From the NCBI GenBank assembly GCA_937995755.1, contig CALKJD010000110.1, positions 1-64,000 of the forward strand: a stretch of 64,000 nucleotides of DNA. The letters are read 5' to 3'. Both the position numbers and the translations under genes were made by a program. Numbering within the stretch: the first letter of the stretch is position 1; every line of letters begins with the position of its first letter. Shown here piece after piece: positions 10,401-19,514 of this stretch. The DNA comes from an uncultured Saprospiraceae bacterium. Lineage in GTDB: Bacteria > Bacteroidota > Bacteroidia > Chitinophagales > Saprospiraceae. The notes beneath the pieces were generated by a model that worked only from the letters and a program-made list of their open reading frames with translations, searched no databases and was not told the origin of the DNA.

Positions 10401-11145
10401 GAGCACGGAGACATGGTACACTATGAATAAAGTGCCAACCAATGTGAAAGGAATAGTAAAAAAATCTCCTTTTACGAATAAGCCAAATACATTAACCGGA
10501 GCAGAGCAAGCCGCTGGATGGAAGTTGTTGTTTGATGGGAAATCTACTGCTGGCTGGCATAATTACGGAAAGAAAACTGTAGGATCAAGTTGGAAAATTG
10601 AAAATGAAGCATTGACGCTTGCTACAGATAAGAAATCAGACGGCGGCTGGCAGGTAGCAGATGGAGGCGATCTTGTATCTGATCTACAGTATGAAAATTT
10701 TGAACTTAAACTAGATTGGAAAATCGCCAATTGTGGAAATAGTGGAATCATTTTTTCAGGTTTGGAAACAGAAGAGTATGACTACATCTGGCAGACTGGC
10801 CCAGAAATGCAAATACTTGATAATACCTGTCATCCTGATACGAAATTTGTTACACATAGAGCAGGGGATTTATACGATATGATAGAGACCTCTCATATCA
10901 CAGTAAAGCCTGCAGGAGAATGGAATAAAGTACGGATTATCAAAGTTGATGGCGAAGTAGAGTTTTGGCTTAATGGTTATAAAGTAGTGGAGTTTACGAT
11001 GTATAATGATCAGTGGAAAGAGATGGTATCCAAAAGTAAATTTAATGGTTGGAAAGGATTTGGTGAAGCCAAGAAAGGCCATATCGCATTGCAAGATCAT
11101 GGAGATAGAATCTGGTACAGAAATATAAAAATATTAGAAAAATAG
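7450..11145 (+). CDS. Multidomain lipoprotein: cytochrome c (CKTCH), PA14-like, glucose/sorbosone dehydrogenase-like propeller, C-terminal DUF1080 (3-keto-disaccharide hydrolase-like)
   Basis: Lipobox IVSC; NDCKTCHNKNVKTIGPAY; PA14-like FRIWSDDGSRVSINGKVILDNDG; FRTPNGVGIGYGGDIYVADNQG; GWKLLFDGKSTAGWHNYG...NSGIIFSGLE. Confidence 0.85.
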   Translation: MKTNRLFTLLLSLFFLIVVIVSCSDESSKSSTSGIERPYQPWIFRSVLDQSPRMVTLALNDKLWVAYRTTTGGLYKAWRGEVLFDGPVYTNNHGPQPMTIGDAYVQNEDASVWKLIDGNGDEIPSTFQYKGHKVVDDTAVLMYELSDNTAPSVVQIEEQVETVESEIGDMILQRKFTTSNVSEGRQVVLSTTASSIAAIENVITNGKLTQLKETEVKKGSRSLVDMSADLVLNANAITNLDVTFVAGASIPNPHALGDEEDTDETPEGARLIARNDCKTCHNKNVKTIGPAYVDVAKRYKNTEDNIKMLVMKVTNGGSGVWGSQIMNAHPDLSQYDITKMVEYVMSLDADTEGDEVGVTTKTDMAAESPSTVVKMEDAIPGAVTVIYKQKKGVQNLDGMQTSKAANAGIMPKFDNISGADFANNRDNFGLVAEGFLLIEKENSYNFRIWSDDGSRVSINGKVILDNDGNHGTDYKEAAVTLAKGLHPFKIEYFQGEGGSYLSWNWKPSGSEIWTVIPAENIMHTADMQKVIGDLTLPMANLTRVPGDGYMVDGVHPSFDLSQVRPESFTPKVGGMDFMSDGRMVVSTWDAAGSVYMLDNLDAENSEDIKVTKIAEGLAEPLGLSVVDDEIYIMQKQELTKLVDNNDDGLIDEYHTVSDDWQVSANFHEFGFGMAYKDGYFYAALATAIEPGGASSNPQISDRGKCIKINKETGAVEFIASGFRTPNGVGIGYGGDIYVADNQGDWLPSSKIVRIQDGAFYGNRSVNPEAVKGLKDTPPLVWLPQDEIGNSPSTPLAINIGPYQNQMIHGEVTHGGVKRVFVEEVDGQLQGSLFRFTQGIEAGVNRLAWGPDGALYIGGIGSTGNWGQTGKLWYGLQKIVYNEKPTFEMLAVRAKSNGMEIEFTEPLQEGDGWNPRDFMVKQWYYEPTINYGGPKMGEQALKVKSATVSTDRKSVFLEFDGLKKNHVVYIKLLNHYVSEGSRSLWSTETWYTMNKVPTNVKGIVKKSPFTNKPNTLTGAEQAAGWKLLFDGKSTAGWHNYGKKTVGSSWKIENEALTLATDKKSDGGWQVADGGDLVSDLQYENFELKLDWKIANCGNSGIIFSGLETEEYDYIWQTGPEMQILDNTCHPDTKFVTHRAGDLYDMIETSHITVKPAGEWNKVRIIKVDGEVEFWLNGYKVVEFTMYNDQWKEMVSKSKFNGWKGFGEAKKGHIALQDHGDRIWYRNIKILEK

Positions 11146-11222
11146 AACAGTGGCTTTTTGTCTGTACTTTTTTCTAGTTGAGTACAAATTCTTCATTAGT
11201 CATATTTTAAAGGCAATGGCAC

Positions 11223-11269
11223 ACAAAAAAAAGACCAAACAGCGCAGAGCGCTATTTGGTCTTTTTTTA
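11223..11269. terminator. Strong bidirectional hairpin terminator (copy 1 of a module)
   Basis: AAAAAAGACCAAA-cagcgcagagcgcta-TTTGGTCTTTTTTT. Confidence 0.75.
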
Positions 11270-11270
11270 A

Positions 11271-11334
11271 ACTCTCAAACTCTCAAACTCTCAAACTCTC
11301 AAACTCTCAAACTCTCAAACTCTCAAACTCTCAA
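11271..11334. repeat. Tandem repeat, 8 perfect copies of the 8-mer ACTCTCAA
   Basis: Counted directly: 64 bp of uninterrupted ACTCTCAA units. Confidence 0.95.
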
Positions 11335-11391
11335 AAGTCTCAATTCTGATAGGCTCAATTCTAAAAGTCTATCGTCTCCAACTCCCAAACA

Positions 11392-13011
11392 TTACAACTT
11401 AACACACTCACCCTCTCTTATAGTCAATACAAAATTGCTAAAGAAATCTACCTCACTCATGACACGATCTATAATGTCTTGCATGATAGGATCTTCTGGT
11501 AGATTAGCATCATAAGTGGCTCCACGAGAGATTACTTCTGCTTGATTACAATATCGCTCAAGAGTAAAATTGTTAAAGTCAAATCGTATGTCTTTCTCTA
11601 CCTTATGGAATTCAATTAAATCCAATAATTCGGTGTAAGCTATCTCCGTCAGATACATACGCTTGACACCATAGTTATACATTATGTCATATGTGTTTTT
11701 ATCTATCCTATTGATCTGCATTCCTGGACGAGAAGCAATTGGACAGAGTGTAGGATCTACTTCTGGTTCGTCCGGTTTGTCTGCACATTGAGCTAGTATT
11801 TCTTCTGTCGAATTACAGCCTGATCCATTGTCTTCCCAAACAGATGGAGGGTCATTATCTCCTCGCTCTAATACAGCACAGACTAGTTTAGAATGGCATA
11901 TGCTCAAGTTAGGATTTTGTGTTACATTAAACCAATGAATTGAATCTGCTTCTATGCCATCTAAGCCAGAGATATCTGATAGATTAGGATTGCTCTGTAT
12001 TCGAAAATATGGTTTAAATCCGGTTACACTTTTTACATTGGATAAAAAATCTAAATGTTCAAAATTACAACGAAATACTTCTATTCTATTGAACCCTACA
12101 CTTTTCAATTTAAGGAAGCTATTAAAAGGGCCCCCATTTATTTCGTAAATATTTAAATTTAGAGTAATCGAAATTAATTTGTTGAAAAGAGTAATGGGTT
12201 CTTCTTGAACTATACCAGAGATTCCAATTGCTCCTGCTGTTTCTAAATTTCTAAAAATATCAATTTCTTCAATAGCAATTCCCAATAGCACAATACCTCC
12301 TGCTACAGGTGTATTGTTGAATCCTTTAAATCTATTTAATCCTGGTGAAAGTATTACTACATTAAACACTGAATCTAATTGATTAAAGCCATCAATTTCT
12401 ACCAAGCTAGAATTACCAATTAACCTTACATTATGAATATATCTTGCAGTGTTAAATGAAGGGATGTTCAATAGGCTTATATTGTCTAAGAAGAATAACT
12501 CTTCTTGGATATACTCCAACCCTTCAAACCCTTCGATCAAACTGAGGTTTTGATTATCGATGATAGCCATATTATTAAGACTGTCTATCTGATTACCTCC
12601 AAAAATATAATTAAGGTTATTGTTTCTAGAAATTTCTATGTTGGATAAAACAGAAGCTTTTATATCCAATAGGATCTCTTGCAAATTAAAATTGTCCGAA
12701 ATAGTTGTATTGCCTTCTACAGTCAAGGTGCTATTCAAAGATTCGATAGAAATAAGTTGGTTGCATAGTTTTATTTCTAAGTCGCCAGTGATAAGTGTAA
12801 TCTGGCTAAGTGGACTTAGGTCTACAATGTTAGACCCATTAGCATCACCCAACAAGATGACCGACCCATCTATAGCAGTGCAATCAGGGTTGTCTATGAC
12901 AAACGCATCTAACTCCAACTGAGTAGAAAATAGGTAATCTTGCACACAAGTCTGTGCTACACTTGATAGACAAGTGCAACACAGATATGTTATTATAATT
13001 AGGTTTTTCAT
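11392..13011 (-). CDS. Secreted protein with receptor-L-domain-like (leucine-rich) repeats
   Basis: Signal peptide (MKNLIIITYLCCTCLSSVAQ); repeating L-x-x-I/L strands, GDLEIKLCNQLISIESL, GFEGLEYIQEELFFLDNISL. Confidence 0.65.
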   Translation of the reverse strand: MKNLIIITYLCCTCLSSVAQTCVQDYLFSTQLELDAFVIDNPDCTAIDGSVILLGDANGSNIVDLSPLSQITLITGDLEIKLCNQLISIESLNSTLTVEGNTTISDNFNLQEILLDIKASVLSNIEISRNNNLNYIFGGNQIDSLNNMAIIDNQNLSLIEGFEGLEYIQEELFFLDNISLLNIPSFNTARYIHNVRLIGNSSLVEIDGFNQLDSVFNVVILSPGLNRFKGFNNTPVAGGIVLLGIAIEEIDIFRNLETAGAIGISGIVQEEPITLFNKLISITLNLNIYEINGGPFNSFLKLKSVGFNRIEVFRCNFEHLDFLSNVKSVTGFKPYFRIQSNPNLSDISGLDGIEADSIHWFNVTQNPNLSICHSKLVCAVLERGDNDPPSVWEDNGSGCNSTEEILAQCADKPDEPEVDPTLCPIASRPGMQINRIDKNTYDIMYNYGVKRMYLTEIAYTELLDLIEFHKVEKDIRFDFNNFTLERYCNQAEVISRGATYDANLPEDPIMQDIIDRVMSEVDFFSNFVLTIREGECVKL

Positions 13012-13025
13012 TTTATCGATATATA

Positions 13026-13364
13026 TTATTCATTACATGAGTCGAAAAAAGGTACTGAAGTATTAGTAGCAGTAGATCCATTACAATTACTTCCGTTCCA
13101 CGTATCAGATCCTCTGATGGTAAGTAATTCGTGATCTCCTATTGCAAATATACCATCTGTATATCCATACTCTATGAGATATCCTCCTTCTGGATTAGGA
13201 GTTACCACTACAGTAGTAGCGTCAAAGTAGACATTGACAATAATAGTGATAGTAGCTTCTATGAAGAACCATTCAGTACCATTCCATTGTGGATAGCTGT
13301 TACTTATTGTGGCTAATACTTGCGTCAGATTAGGTACAATATGACCTGTAGGTAATTTAAGCAT
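13026..13364 (-). CDS. Hypothetical protein
   Basis: 112 aa ORF, same strand and immediately upstream of the L-domain protein; no family recognised. Confidence 0.45.
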   Translation of the reverse strand: MLKLPTGHIVPNLTQVLATISNSYPQWNGTEWFFIEATITIIVNVYFDATTVVVTPNPEGGYLIEYGYTDGIFAIGDHELLTIRGSDTWNGSNCNGSTATNTSVPFFDSCNE

Positions 13365-13616
13365 AGGTAGCTAGATCTAGGCAAACTAAAAACTATGGAA
13401 TATCATAATTGATGTTTATATCTAATGTTAATTCCAATTATCAATGCTAAAATAACAGTTTGTTCTGAAGTAGGCGATGTTATTGAATCTAATAATAAGG
13501 AGTATTGCTAAATTAAAAATAATCCACTCCTTTGTATTTGTTTAAGAGGTAAATTCAAAGGTATATTTCTGCTAACCTTCTCTTTATACAAATCACAGCC
13601 GAAAAACTTCGGTAAA

Positions 13617-13662
13617 CAAAAAAAAGACCAAACAGCGCACAGCGCAATTTGGTCTTTTTTTA
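13617..13662. terminator. Strong bidirectional hairpin terminator (copy 2 of the module)
   Basis: AAAAAAAGACCAAA-cagcgcacagcgcaa-TTTGGTCTTTTTTT; near-identical to 11223-11269. Confidence 0.75.
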
Positions 13663-13712
13663 TTCTCTCAATAGTCTCAATTCTAAAAGTCTATCGTCTA
13701 AAAGTCTCAAGT

Positions 13713-15116
13713 CTAAAACTTAAACCCTGCAGTGAATTGAATCACCCCTTTCGTAGTCTCTGTATTGGCTAGTGGAGTATGATCTTCGTTTTGCGGAACA
13801 TAAGCTATATACCCTTCTTCGTTACTGTTGCGTGAATAAGATATATCGAAATAAAAATTATCTTCTCTCAATCCTAATCCATAAGAATAAGTTGAACTAT
13901 ATTCACCTTCGTTCGCATCGTTAGAATATGGTGATTGTAATAATCCTGTTCCTAATCTCAATCTAAATTTTTCATACGCAAGTTCAGTTCCTAATCTAAG
14001 ATTAACCACTGACCCCAATTCTTTTTCTATCTCTTGATTGAGTTCTTCGCCATATACGATGTCTGCAAGTTCTGGACTATAAGCACCTAGGTCGAAATTG
14101 GAAGATGAGTAATCTAAAAATTCTACATCAGCATTGGCAAAACCTTTGATTTTTCCTAAGTTGTACAGTACTCCCACACTACCATTTACTTTCCATGGAG
14201 TTTTGTATTTGTATTTAAAGTTCCCATCAGATGCTAATGCATCAGTTTCGCCATTGTCGAATGTATATTCGTCAGACTCACCAAAATCTTCAGTGATAGT
14301 ATAATAGTTAGGCGAGTGAACAGACGCACCTATTCTAAGTGGTTTTACACCTTTGTAAATAAAGCCAGCTTTAAAGTTGATTCCAGCTCCACTAGCGTTA
14401 AGATAGTCTTCGCGATCATATTTGTTAAATACTTGTAAGGCATTAATTTCATCCTCTTCGACGTAAAATTTCTCTTCATCAAACGAGACAAATGGAATTC
14501 CAAGCGAGATACCAATATCTAATTTGTTGTCATAGTTTCCGGCCCATCCAAAGTTAAGTTCACTGACATATCCTTTCTGAGAAACTAAGTGTTCCTTTCT
14601 TAAAGAAGCATTCTGATATGCAATGTCAAAAATGGCTACTGGTACTTCACTTAAGCTCTCTGAATAACTTCCTACTGTCGTTCCTCGATACAAAAACGAT
14701 TTGTTTAGATCAGCTACTTTTTGAAATCCAATAGTAAAATTAGATGTCTGCCATTTACCTGAGCTTGGTCTTGATACAAATACGGCAGCCATATTGCTTA
14801 ATCCAAAATTAGTTTTTGATTGATTAGTTGTGTTTGCCGAATCTTCTACTAAGAAAGCATCTGTATTAGTACTTGTGATAGTAGGTGTAAACGTAAATTC
14901 TGATCTATAGAATCCTGCTAATCCTGCTGGATTGATACTCATAGCACCAATGTCGCCTCCCATGGATCCAAATGATCCTCCTACGCCAGCTACTCTCGCT
15001 GTACCCTGTGGTGTCAGCACAGAGTATCTAAGCGCGTCAGATATAGTCTGTCCGTAGCTACTTACTCCTACGCATGCCAGTATTAGGGTAAGCGTTATAT
15101 ATTTTATTCTAGTCAT
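13713..15116 (-). CDS. Outer membrane protein, OmpP1/FadL-like transporter family
   Basis: 467 aa, signal peptide, DALRYSVLTPQGTARVAGVGGSFGSMGGDIGAMSINPAGLAGF, C-terminal aromatic residue FKF. Confidence 0.8.
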   Translation of the reverse strand: MTRIKYITLTLILACVGVSSYGQTISDALRYSVLTPQGTARVAGVGGSFGSMGGDIGAMSINPAGLAGFYRSEFTFTPTITSTNTDAFLVEDSANTTNQSKTNFGLSNMAAVFVSRPSSGKWQTSNFTIGFQKVADLNKSFLYRGTTVGSYSESLSEVPVAIFDIAYQNASLRKEHLVSQKGYVSELNFGWAGNYDNKLDIGISLGIPFVSFDEEKFYVEEDEINALQVFNKYDREDYLNASGAGINFKAGFIYKGVKPLRIGASVHSPNYYTITEDFGESDEYTFDNGETDALASDGNFKYKYKTPWKVNGSVGVLYNLGKIKGFANADVEFLDYSSSNFDLGAYSPELADIVYGEELNQEIEKELGSVVNLRLGTELAYEKFRLRLGTGLLQSPYSNDANEGEYSSTYSYGLGLREDNFYFDISYSRNSNEEGYIAYVPQNEDHTPLANTETTKGVIQFTAGFKF

Positions 15117-15251
15117 TTTATTTTGGTTTTAAATTTTCGCCAAAGCGTATAAAAAAGGTGGACAATAACTTGTATCATCCACCCTATATTTATTCGCGTT
15201 TATCTAATCACGAAGTGGTAGATTGTAACACTCCTCTATATTTAACTGTAA

Positions 15252-16445
15252 TTATCCTCTTCCTCCACTTCTAGAGCTGCGGCTGCTTGATGAAGATTTT
15301 TTACTCGAAGATCCACTTGATCTTGTAGAAGATGATCTACTACTTCTCGAGGAAGAACTAGAGTTAATCTTCGATCTGCTTGAACTTGATCCTACAGATG
15401 ATCCATTTGATCTAGACCTTGTACTTCCACTATTGCTGTTATAGTTTCTTCTCGGAGTACTTGAAGAAGCTTTAGTTCTACTCGTAGTACGCCCACTTCT
15501 AGTAGTTGCTTTCGTAGAGCTACCTGATCTAGTCGTCGTTCTATCAGCATTGGTATTAGTCGTTCTATTTCTCTTATAGATTGACGGTCTAGTGGATCTA
15601 CTTGTCGTGGTAGTAGATCTAGTTGTCGTGGTAGTAGTAGCACCAGATTGACTTCCATTAGTCCTTGTAGTGGCTCCAGTTACCTTCGTTTTTGTCCCAG
15701 CCATAGTTGGGTTACTAGTTGCTCCAGTAGTACTTACTCTTCCAGTATTAGGATTTTTACCTCTTGTACTGCTTATAGTAGCTCCACCTTTTCTAGATCC
15801 ATACGTTCTAGTATCTGTGTATCTTGGAGTTTTACTATTATAGTTGCGGTAGCCATTTCCGTTGTAACCGTTAGTTCCGTTTCCGTAATAGTTGTTTACG
15901 ATATAGTTACCTCCACCGTAATATCCACTACCACCGTAGTATCCACTATTGAATCCATTGCCACACCATGAGTTATTACCCCATGAGTTCCATCTGTTGT
16001 AACGGTTATATCTGTAAGCATTACCCCATCCACTATATGCATAAGGACTTCCGAAAGAAACGCTTATGAATGATCCTCCATAGTTATAAGGATCATAAAA
16101 AGGATCATAGAATGGATCATTCCATCTACTTGAACCTCTATAATAGTTAGAGTAGTATCCTCTATTGAAATTTCCACCACTGCGGAATCTTCTTATTCTA
16201 TTTGTGTAATTATAGTCATAGTCATCATAGTATTCGTAATCAGAGTCATCGTAATCTGAATTGCCAAATTCTTCACTATAATTAGTTTCGCTCTCTACAT
16301 CAGACTCATCGTCAGAGTATGTGTAATATGTAGCGTCATCAGTATCCGGATCATAATATAGATCGTCAAACTGAGCTTGGAGGCTTACACTTGCGATTAA
16401 TGCAAATATTAGCGTCATGAATGTGTGTTGTAGTATGCTTTTCAT
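15252..16445 (-). CDS. Secreted low-complexity protein: acidic/Tyr N-part, Gly/Asn/Tyr middle, Thr/Arg and Ser/Arg C-part
   Basis: Signal peptide followed by YDPDTDDATYYTYSDDESDVES..., GNGYRNYN..., and C-terminal SSSSRSSRSSSTRSSGSSSKKSSSSSRSSRSGGRG. Confidence 0.75.
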   Translation of the reverse strand: MKSILQHTFMTLIFALIASVSLQAQFDDLYYDPDTDDATYYTYSDDESDVESETNYSEEFGNSDYDDSDYEYYDDYDYNYTNRIRRFRSGGNFNRGYYSNYYRGSSRWNDPFYDPFYDPYNYGGSFISVSFGSPYAYSGWGNAYRYNRYNRWNSWGNNSWCGNGFNSGYYGGSGYYGGGNYIVNNYYGNGTNGYNGNGYRNYNSKTPRYTDTRTYGSRKGGATISSTRGKNPNTGRVSTTGATSNPTMAGTKTKVTGATTRTNGSQSGATTTTTTRSTTTTSRSTRPSIYKRNRTTNTNADRTTTRSGSSTKATTRSGRTTSRTKASSSTPRRNYNSNSGSTRSRSNGSSVGSSSSRSKINSSSSSRSSRSSSTRSSGSSSKKSSSSSRSSRSGGRG

Positions 16446-16677
16446 CTCCTATTAATTTTTAGATGGTGCAATATATCTCGACTCTCTTACATCGAACATT
16501 CGCAATTTATTACTTTTGCGATGATTTATCTGTTAAGGTGACTTTAAAGTCGAATAAATACTGTTAAAATGCGCAACTTGGATTCTTTTATCCACTGTGT
16601 TACAACACTATAGACGCGAAAAAGAGCTTTGAAGTTTCATTTTCAAATTCCTTATATTTTATTTAACTATCCACATA

Positions 16678-18147
16678 ATGGCAAAGGAAATCACAAATAG
16701 AGAGGAGAATTACTCTCAATGGTACAATGATATTGTAAAAAAAGCAGAATTAGCTGAAAATTCAGCTGTAAGAGGATGTATGGTGATCAAACCCTATGGC
16801 TATGCGATATGGGAAAAAATGAGAGACCAATTAGACATCATGTTTAAAGAGACTGGACACGTAAATGCGTACTTTCCTTTACTTGTGCCTAAGAGTTTAT
16901 TTGAAGCCGAAGAGAAAAATGCGGAAGGATTCGCTAAAGAATGTGCAGTAGTAACACACTACAGATTGGAAACAGATCCTGACAATGAAGGTAAACTAAG
17001 AGTGGACCCCAATGCTAAGTTGGAAGAAGAGTTGATCATTAGACCTACTTCTGAGGCTATTATTTGGAATACTTATAAAGGATGGATACATTCTTACAGA
17101 GATTTACCGTTACTTATCAATCAATGGGCTAATGTCATGAGATGGGAGATGCGTACGCGTCCATTTTTACGTACTGCGGAGTTTCTATGGCAAGAAGGGC
17201 ATACCGCTCATGCTACTAAAGATGAGGCTATGGAAGAAGCCAAGAAGATGCATGATGTATATGCGACTTTTGCAGAAGAGCATATGGCCATGCCGGTTAT
17301 AAAAGGATATAAATCAGAAAATGAAAGATTTGCAGGAGCAGATGATACATTTACGATTGAGGCATTAATGCAAGATGGGAAAGCATTGCAAGCAGGTACT
17401 TCTCACTTTTTAGGTCAAAATTTTGCTAAGGCGTTTGACGTGAAGTATCTCACTAGCGAAAATAAAGAAGAGTACGTTTGGGCTACTTCTTGGGGTGTAT
17501 CTACGAGGCTCGTAGGCGCACTGATCATGACGCACTCAGATGATCAAGGGCTTGTGTTGCCTCCTAAGTTAGCACCTATCCAAGTGGTGATAGTACCGAT
17601 ACCTAAACCTACTGACGAAATTATGGAAGTAGCTAACAAATTATCTGCTGAGCTAAAATCTAAAGGGATTTCTGTGAAAATAGATACAGATGATAGAAAG
17701 AGACCAGGATTTAAGTTTGCTGAATACGAAATGAAAGGAGTCCCAGTAAGATTAGGTATAGGAGCAAGAGATTTGGCTAAAGGAGTAGTAGAAGTAGCTA
17801 GAAGAGATGAGAAAACGAAAGAGTCTGTTGCCTTAGAAGGCTTGTCAGAACATGTAGAGCAACTTTTAGCTGATATACAGTCGAACCTTTTCAATAGGGC
17901 GCTTAAGTTTAGAGAAGAGCGATATACTGAAGCAAGTACATACGAAGAAATGAAACAAATACTCGACACCAAAGGAGGGTTCGTAAGAGCATTCTGGGAT
18001 GGAACATCTGAGACTGAGTTGAAAATAAAGGAAGAGACTAAAGCTACTATCAGATGTATTCCTTTAGAAGGCGGTGAAGGTGAAGGTACTTGTATCTACT
18101 CTGGAAAGCCTGCGACGCAGATTGCATTATTTGCAAAAGCATATTAG
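16678..18147 (+). CDS. proS: Prolyl-tRNA synthetase
   Basis: 489 aa; class II aaRS motifs ([19 protein letters not shown]), [15 protein letters not shown]. Confidence 0.96.
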   Translation: MAKEITNREENYSQWYNDIVKKAELAENSAVRGCMVIKPYGYAIWEKMRDQLDIMFKETGHVNAYFPLLVPKSLFEAEEKNAEGFAKECAVVTHYRLETDPDNEGKLRVDPNAKLEEELIIRPTSEAIIWNTYKGWIHSYRDLPLLINQWANVMRWEMRTRPFLRTAEFLWQEGHTAHATKDEAMEEAKKMHDVYATFAEEHMAMPVIKGYKSENERFAGADDTFTIEALMQDGKALQAGTSHFLGQNFAKAFDVKYLTSENKEEYVWATSWGVSTRLVGALIMTHSDDQGLVLPPKLAPIQVVIVPIPKPTDEIMEVANKLSAELKSKGISVKIDTDDRKRPGFKFAEYEMKGVPVRLGIGARDLAKGVVEVARRDEKTKESVALEGLSEHVEQLLADIQSNLFNRALKFREERYTEASTYEEMKQILDTKGGFVRAFWDGTSETELKIKEETKATIRCIPLEGGEGEGTCIYSGKPATQIALFAKAY

Positions 18148-18253
18148 TGGCTTCTTGATTTCTTTAGGTTGATTTGAACTTTATATTAAGACGCTGACCT
18201 AATTATATAGACGATAAATATACATACACAACAACATTATAAATAATAACCAT

Positions 18254-18658
18254 ATGTCATTTGAAATTGAAGGATTACTTCACAAGAAATTTGAAACAGA
18301 AAGTAAATCTGCAACATTCCAAGCGAGAGAATTCGTGATTCAAACTGATGGACAATATCCTCAGTACGTTAAGTTCCAGCTTACGCAAGATAAATGTGCT
18401 CTTATAGATTCTTATAATGAAGGATCGAAGATTAAAGTAAATTTTGATCTAAGAGGTAGAGAGTGGAACGAAAAATATTTCACTAACCTGAATGCTTGGA
18501 AAGTAAGTGCAGCTCAAGATGTTGCCGCAGCTACACCTCCACCTGCAGCTGGGATGTCTGATTTTTCTGGTATTAATGAAAACTACGCTAATACAGCAAC
18601 TCCAGCAGCTCCTGCAGCCAACGCTAAGACTGAAGATTTTGACGATTTACCATTTTAG
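18254..18658 (+). CDS. DUF3127 (SSB-like OB-fold) domain protein
   Basis: MSFEIEGLLHKKFETESKSATFQAREFVIQTDGQYPQYVKFQLTQDKCALID; acidic DFDDLPF tail resembling SSB C-termini. Confidence 0.85.
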   Translation: MSFEIEGLLHKKFETESKSATFQAREFVIQTDGQYPQYVKFQLTQDKCALIDSYNEGSKIKVNFDLRGREWNEKYFTNLNAWKVSAAQDVAAATPPPAAGMSDFSGINENYANTATPAAPAANAKTEDFDDLPF

Positions 18659-18663
18659 GTAAA

Positions 18664-18793
18664 GCGTTTACGAAGTAAACGCGGAATGTGCGGAGTATAA
18701 TGTGTTTTGCGCAGCAAACACATGGGCACCGAACATAAAAAAGCAGTAAACGCTCTGTCGTAGAGAGTTACCAATTTATTTGAAGTCAAATAA
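18664..18793. repeat. Cluster of four short hairpins, two with GNA triloops
   Basis: GCGTTTAC-GAA-GTAAACGC (18664-18682); TGTGTTTTGC-GCA-GCAAACACA (18701-18722); CTCT-gtcgt-AGAG; TTATTTGA-ag-TCAAATAA (18776-18793). Confidence 0.7.
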
Positions 18794-18843
18794 AAGCAAA
18801 GATCATTCTCAATAGAATATCACATATAAATAATGCAAGAAGA

Positions 18844-19401
18844 GTGGTGCCGTTACGGTTATCACTCTTTTTGTATACATTATGGTGTGGTGTAGTCTCG
18901 GTCTCAGCACAGGAGCTTATTGGCTTTTCAGCGGAATATGGTGATACCTTCATCGAGTGGAATGTGATACCTGCGGATGAAACTATAGATATAGGAGAGT
19001 TAAATCTAAGTTGGCCTCATGAGTCTCAATGGAATGATTGGCAGTATCAAGTAGATGGTAGGGTAGGAAATATTAGACAAAAATGGATCAATAGACCCAA
19101 TGAGTGGGAGTTGATAGATGGGGAGTATGTCGTAGCTATTAAAAATCAATGGAAGGGTGATCTTACCATATGGAGGATTAAGTGCGATGATTATAGCTTG
19201 AAGTTTGAAAGTAAATACAATAATCTCGCTGATGAATGGACACTTACCACTGATAAATATGGTGACTTTGAAATTTATACTGAGTACGAAGGCGATCCAA
19301 GAGATTGGATTATAGAAGATAGTTTGGATGTAGATGTACCCTTAGCTATTAAGATGGCAATGATATTTATCTCAATTCATTATAGCGTCCCTCACAAATA
19401 G
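18844..19401 (+). CDS. Secreted hypothetical protein
   Basis: GTG start, signal peptide (MVPLRLSLFLYTLWCGVVSVSAQ), 185 aa, Trp-rich. Confidence 0.6.
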   Translation: MVPLRLSLFLYTLWCGVVSVSAQELIGFSAEYGDTFIEWNVIPADETIDIGELNLSWPHESQWNDWQYQVDGRVGNIRQKWINRPNEWELIDGEYVVAIKNQWKGDLTIWRIKCDDYSLKFESKYNNLADEWTLTTDKYGDFEIYTEYEGDPRDWIIEDSLDVDVPLAIKMAMIFISIHYSVPHK

Positions 19402-19417
19402 GGAGGCTATTGTTTTT
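19382..19417 (+). terminator. Intrinsic terminator overlapping the end of the preceding CDS
   Basis: ATAGCGTCCCT-cacaaat-AGGGAGGCTAT-tgtttttt. Confidence 0.7.
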
Positions 19418-19462
19418 TGCGCATTCCAAATCACCTTACACTAGAGCTGGCATAAAATAAAA

Positions 19463-19490
19463 ATAGACCCTAACTACAGCTAGGGTCTAT
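19463..19490 (-). terminator. Intrinsic terminator downstream of the peroxiredoxin
   Basis: ATAGACCCTA-actacagc-TAGGGTCTAT. Confidence 0.65.
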
Positions 19491-19514
19491 GTATATTTTA
19501 TATTCTGCGAATTT

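Noticed and set aside
11271-11334. ACTCTCAA array considered as a CRISPR or coding repeat
   Set aside because: No spacers; units are contiguous 8-mers. The ORF at 11150-11515 that reads through it (SQTLKLSN...) is a by-product.
15392-15658. 88-aa ORF overlapping the Ser/Arg-rich gene on the same strand
   Set aside because: Out-of-frame reading of a low-complexity repeat; no start context or family.
17544-17972. 142-aa minus-strand ORF
   Set aside because: Antisense to proS.
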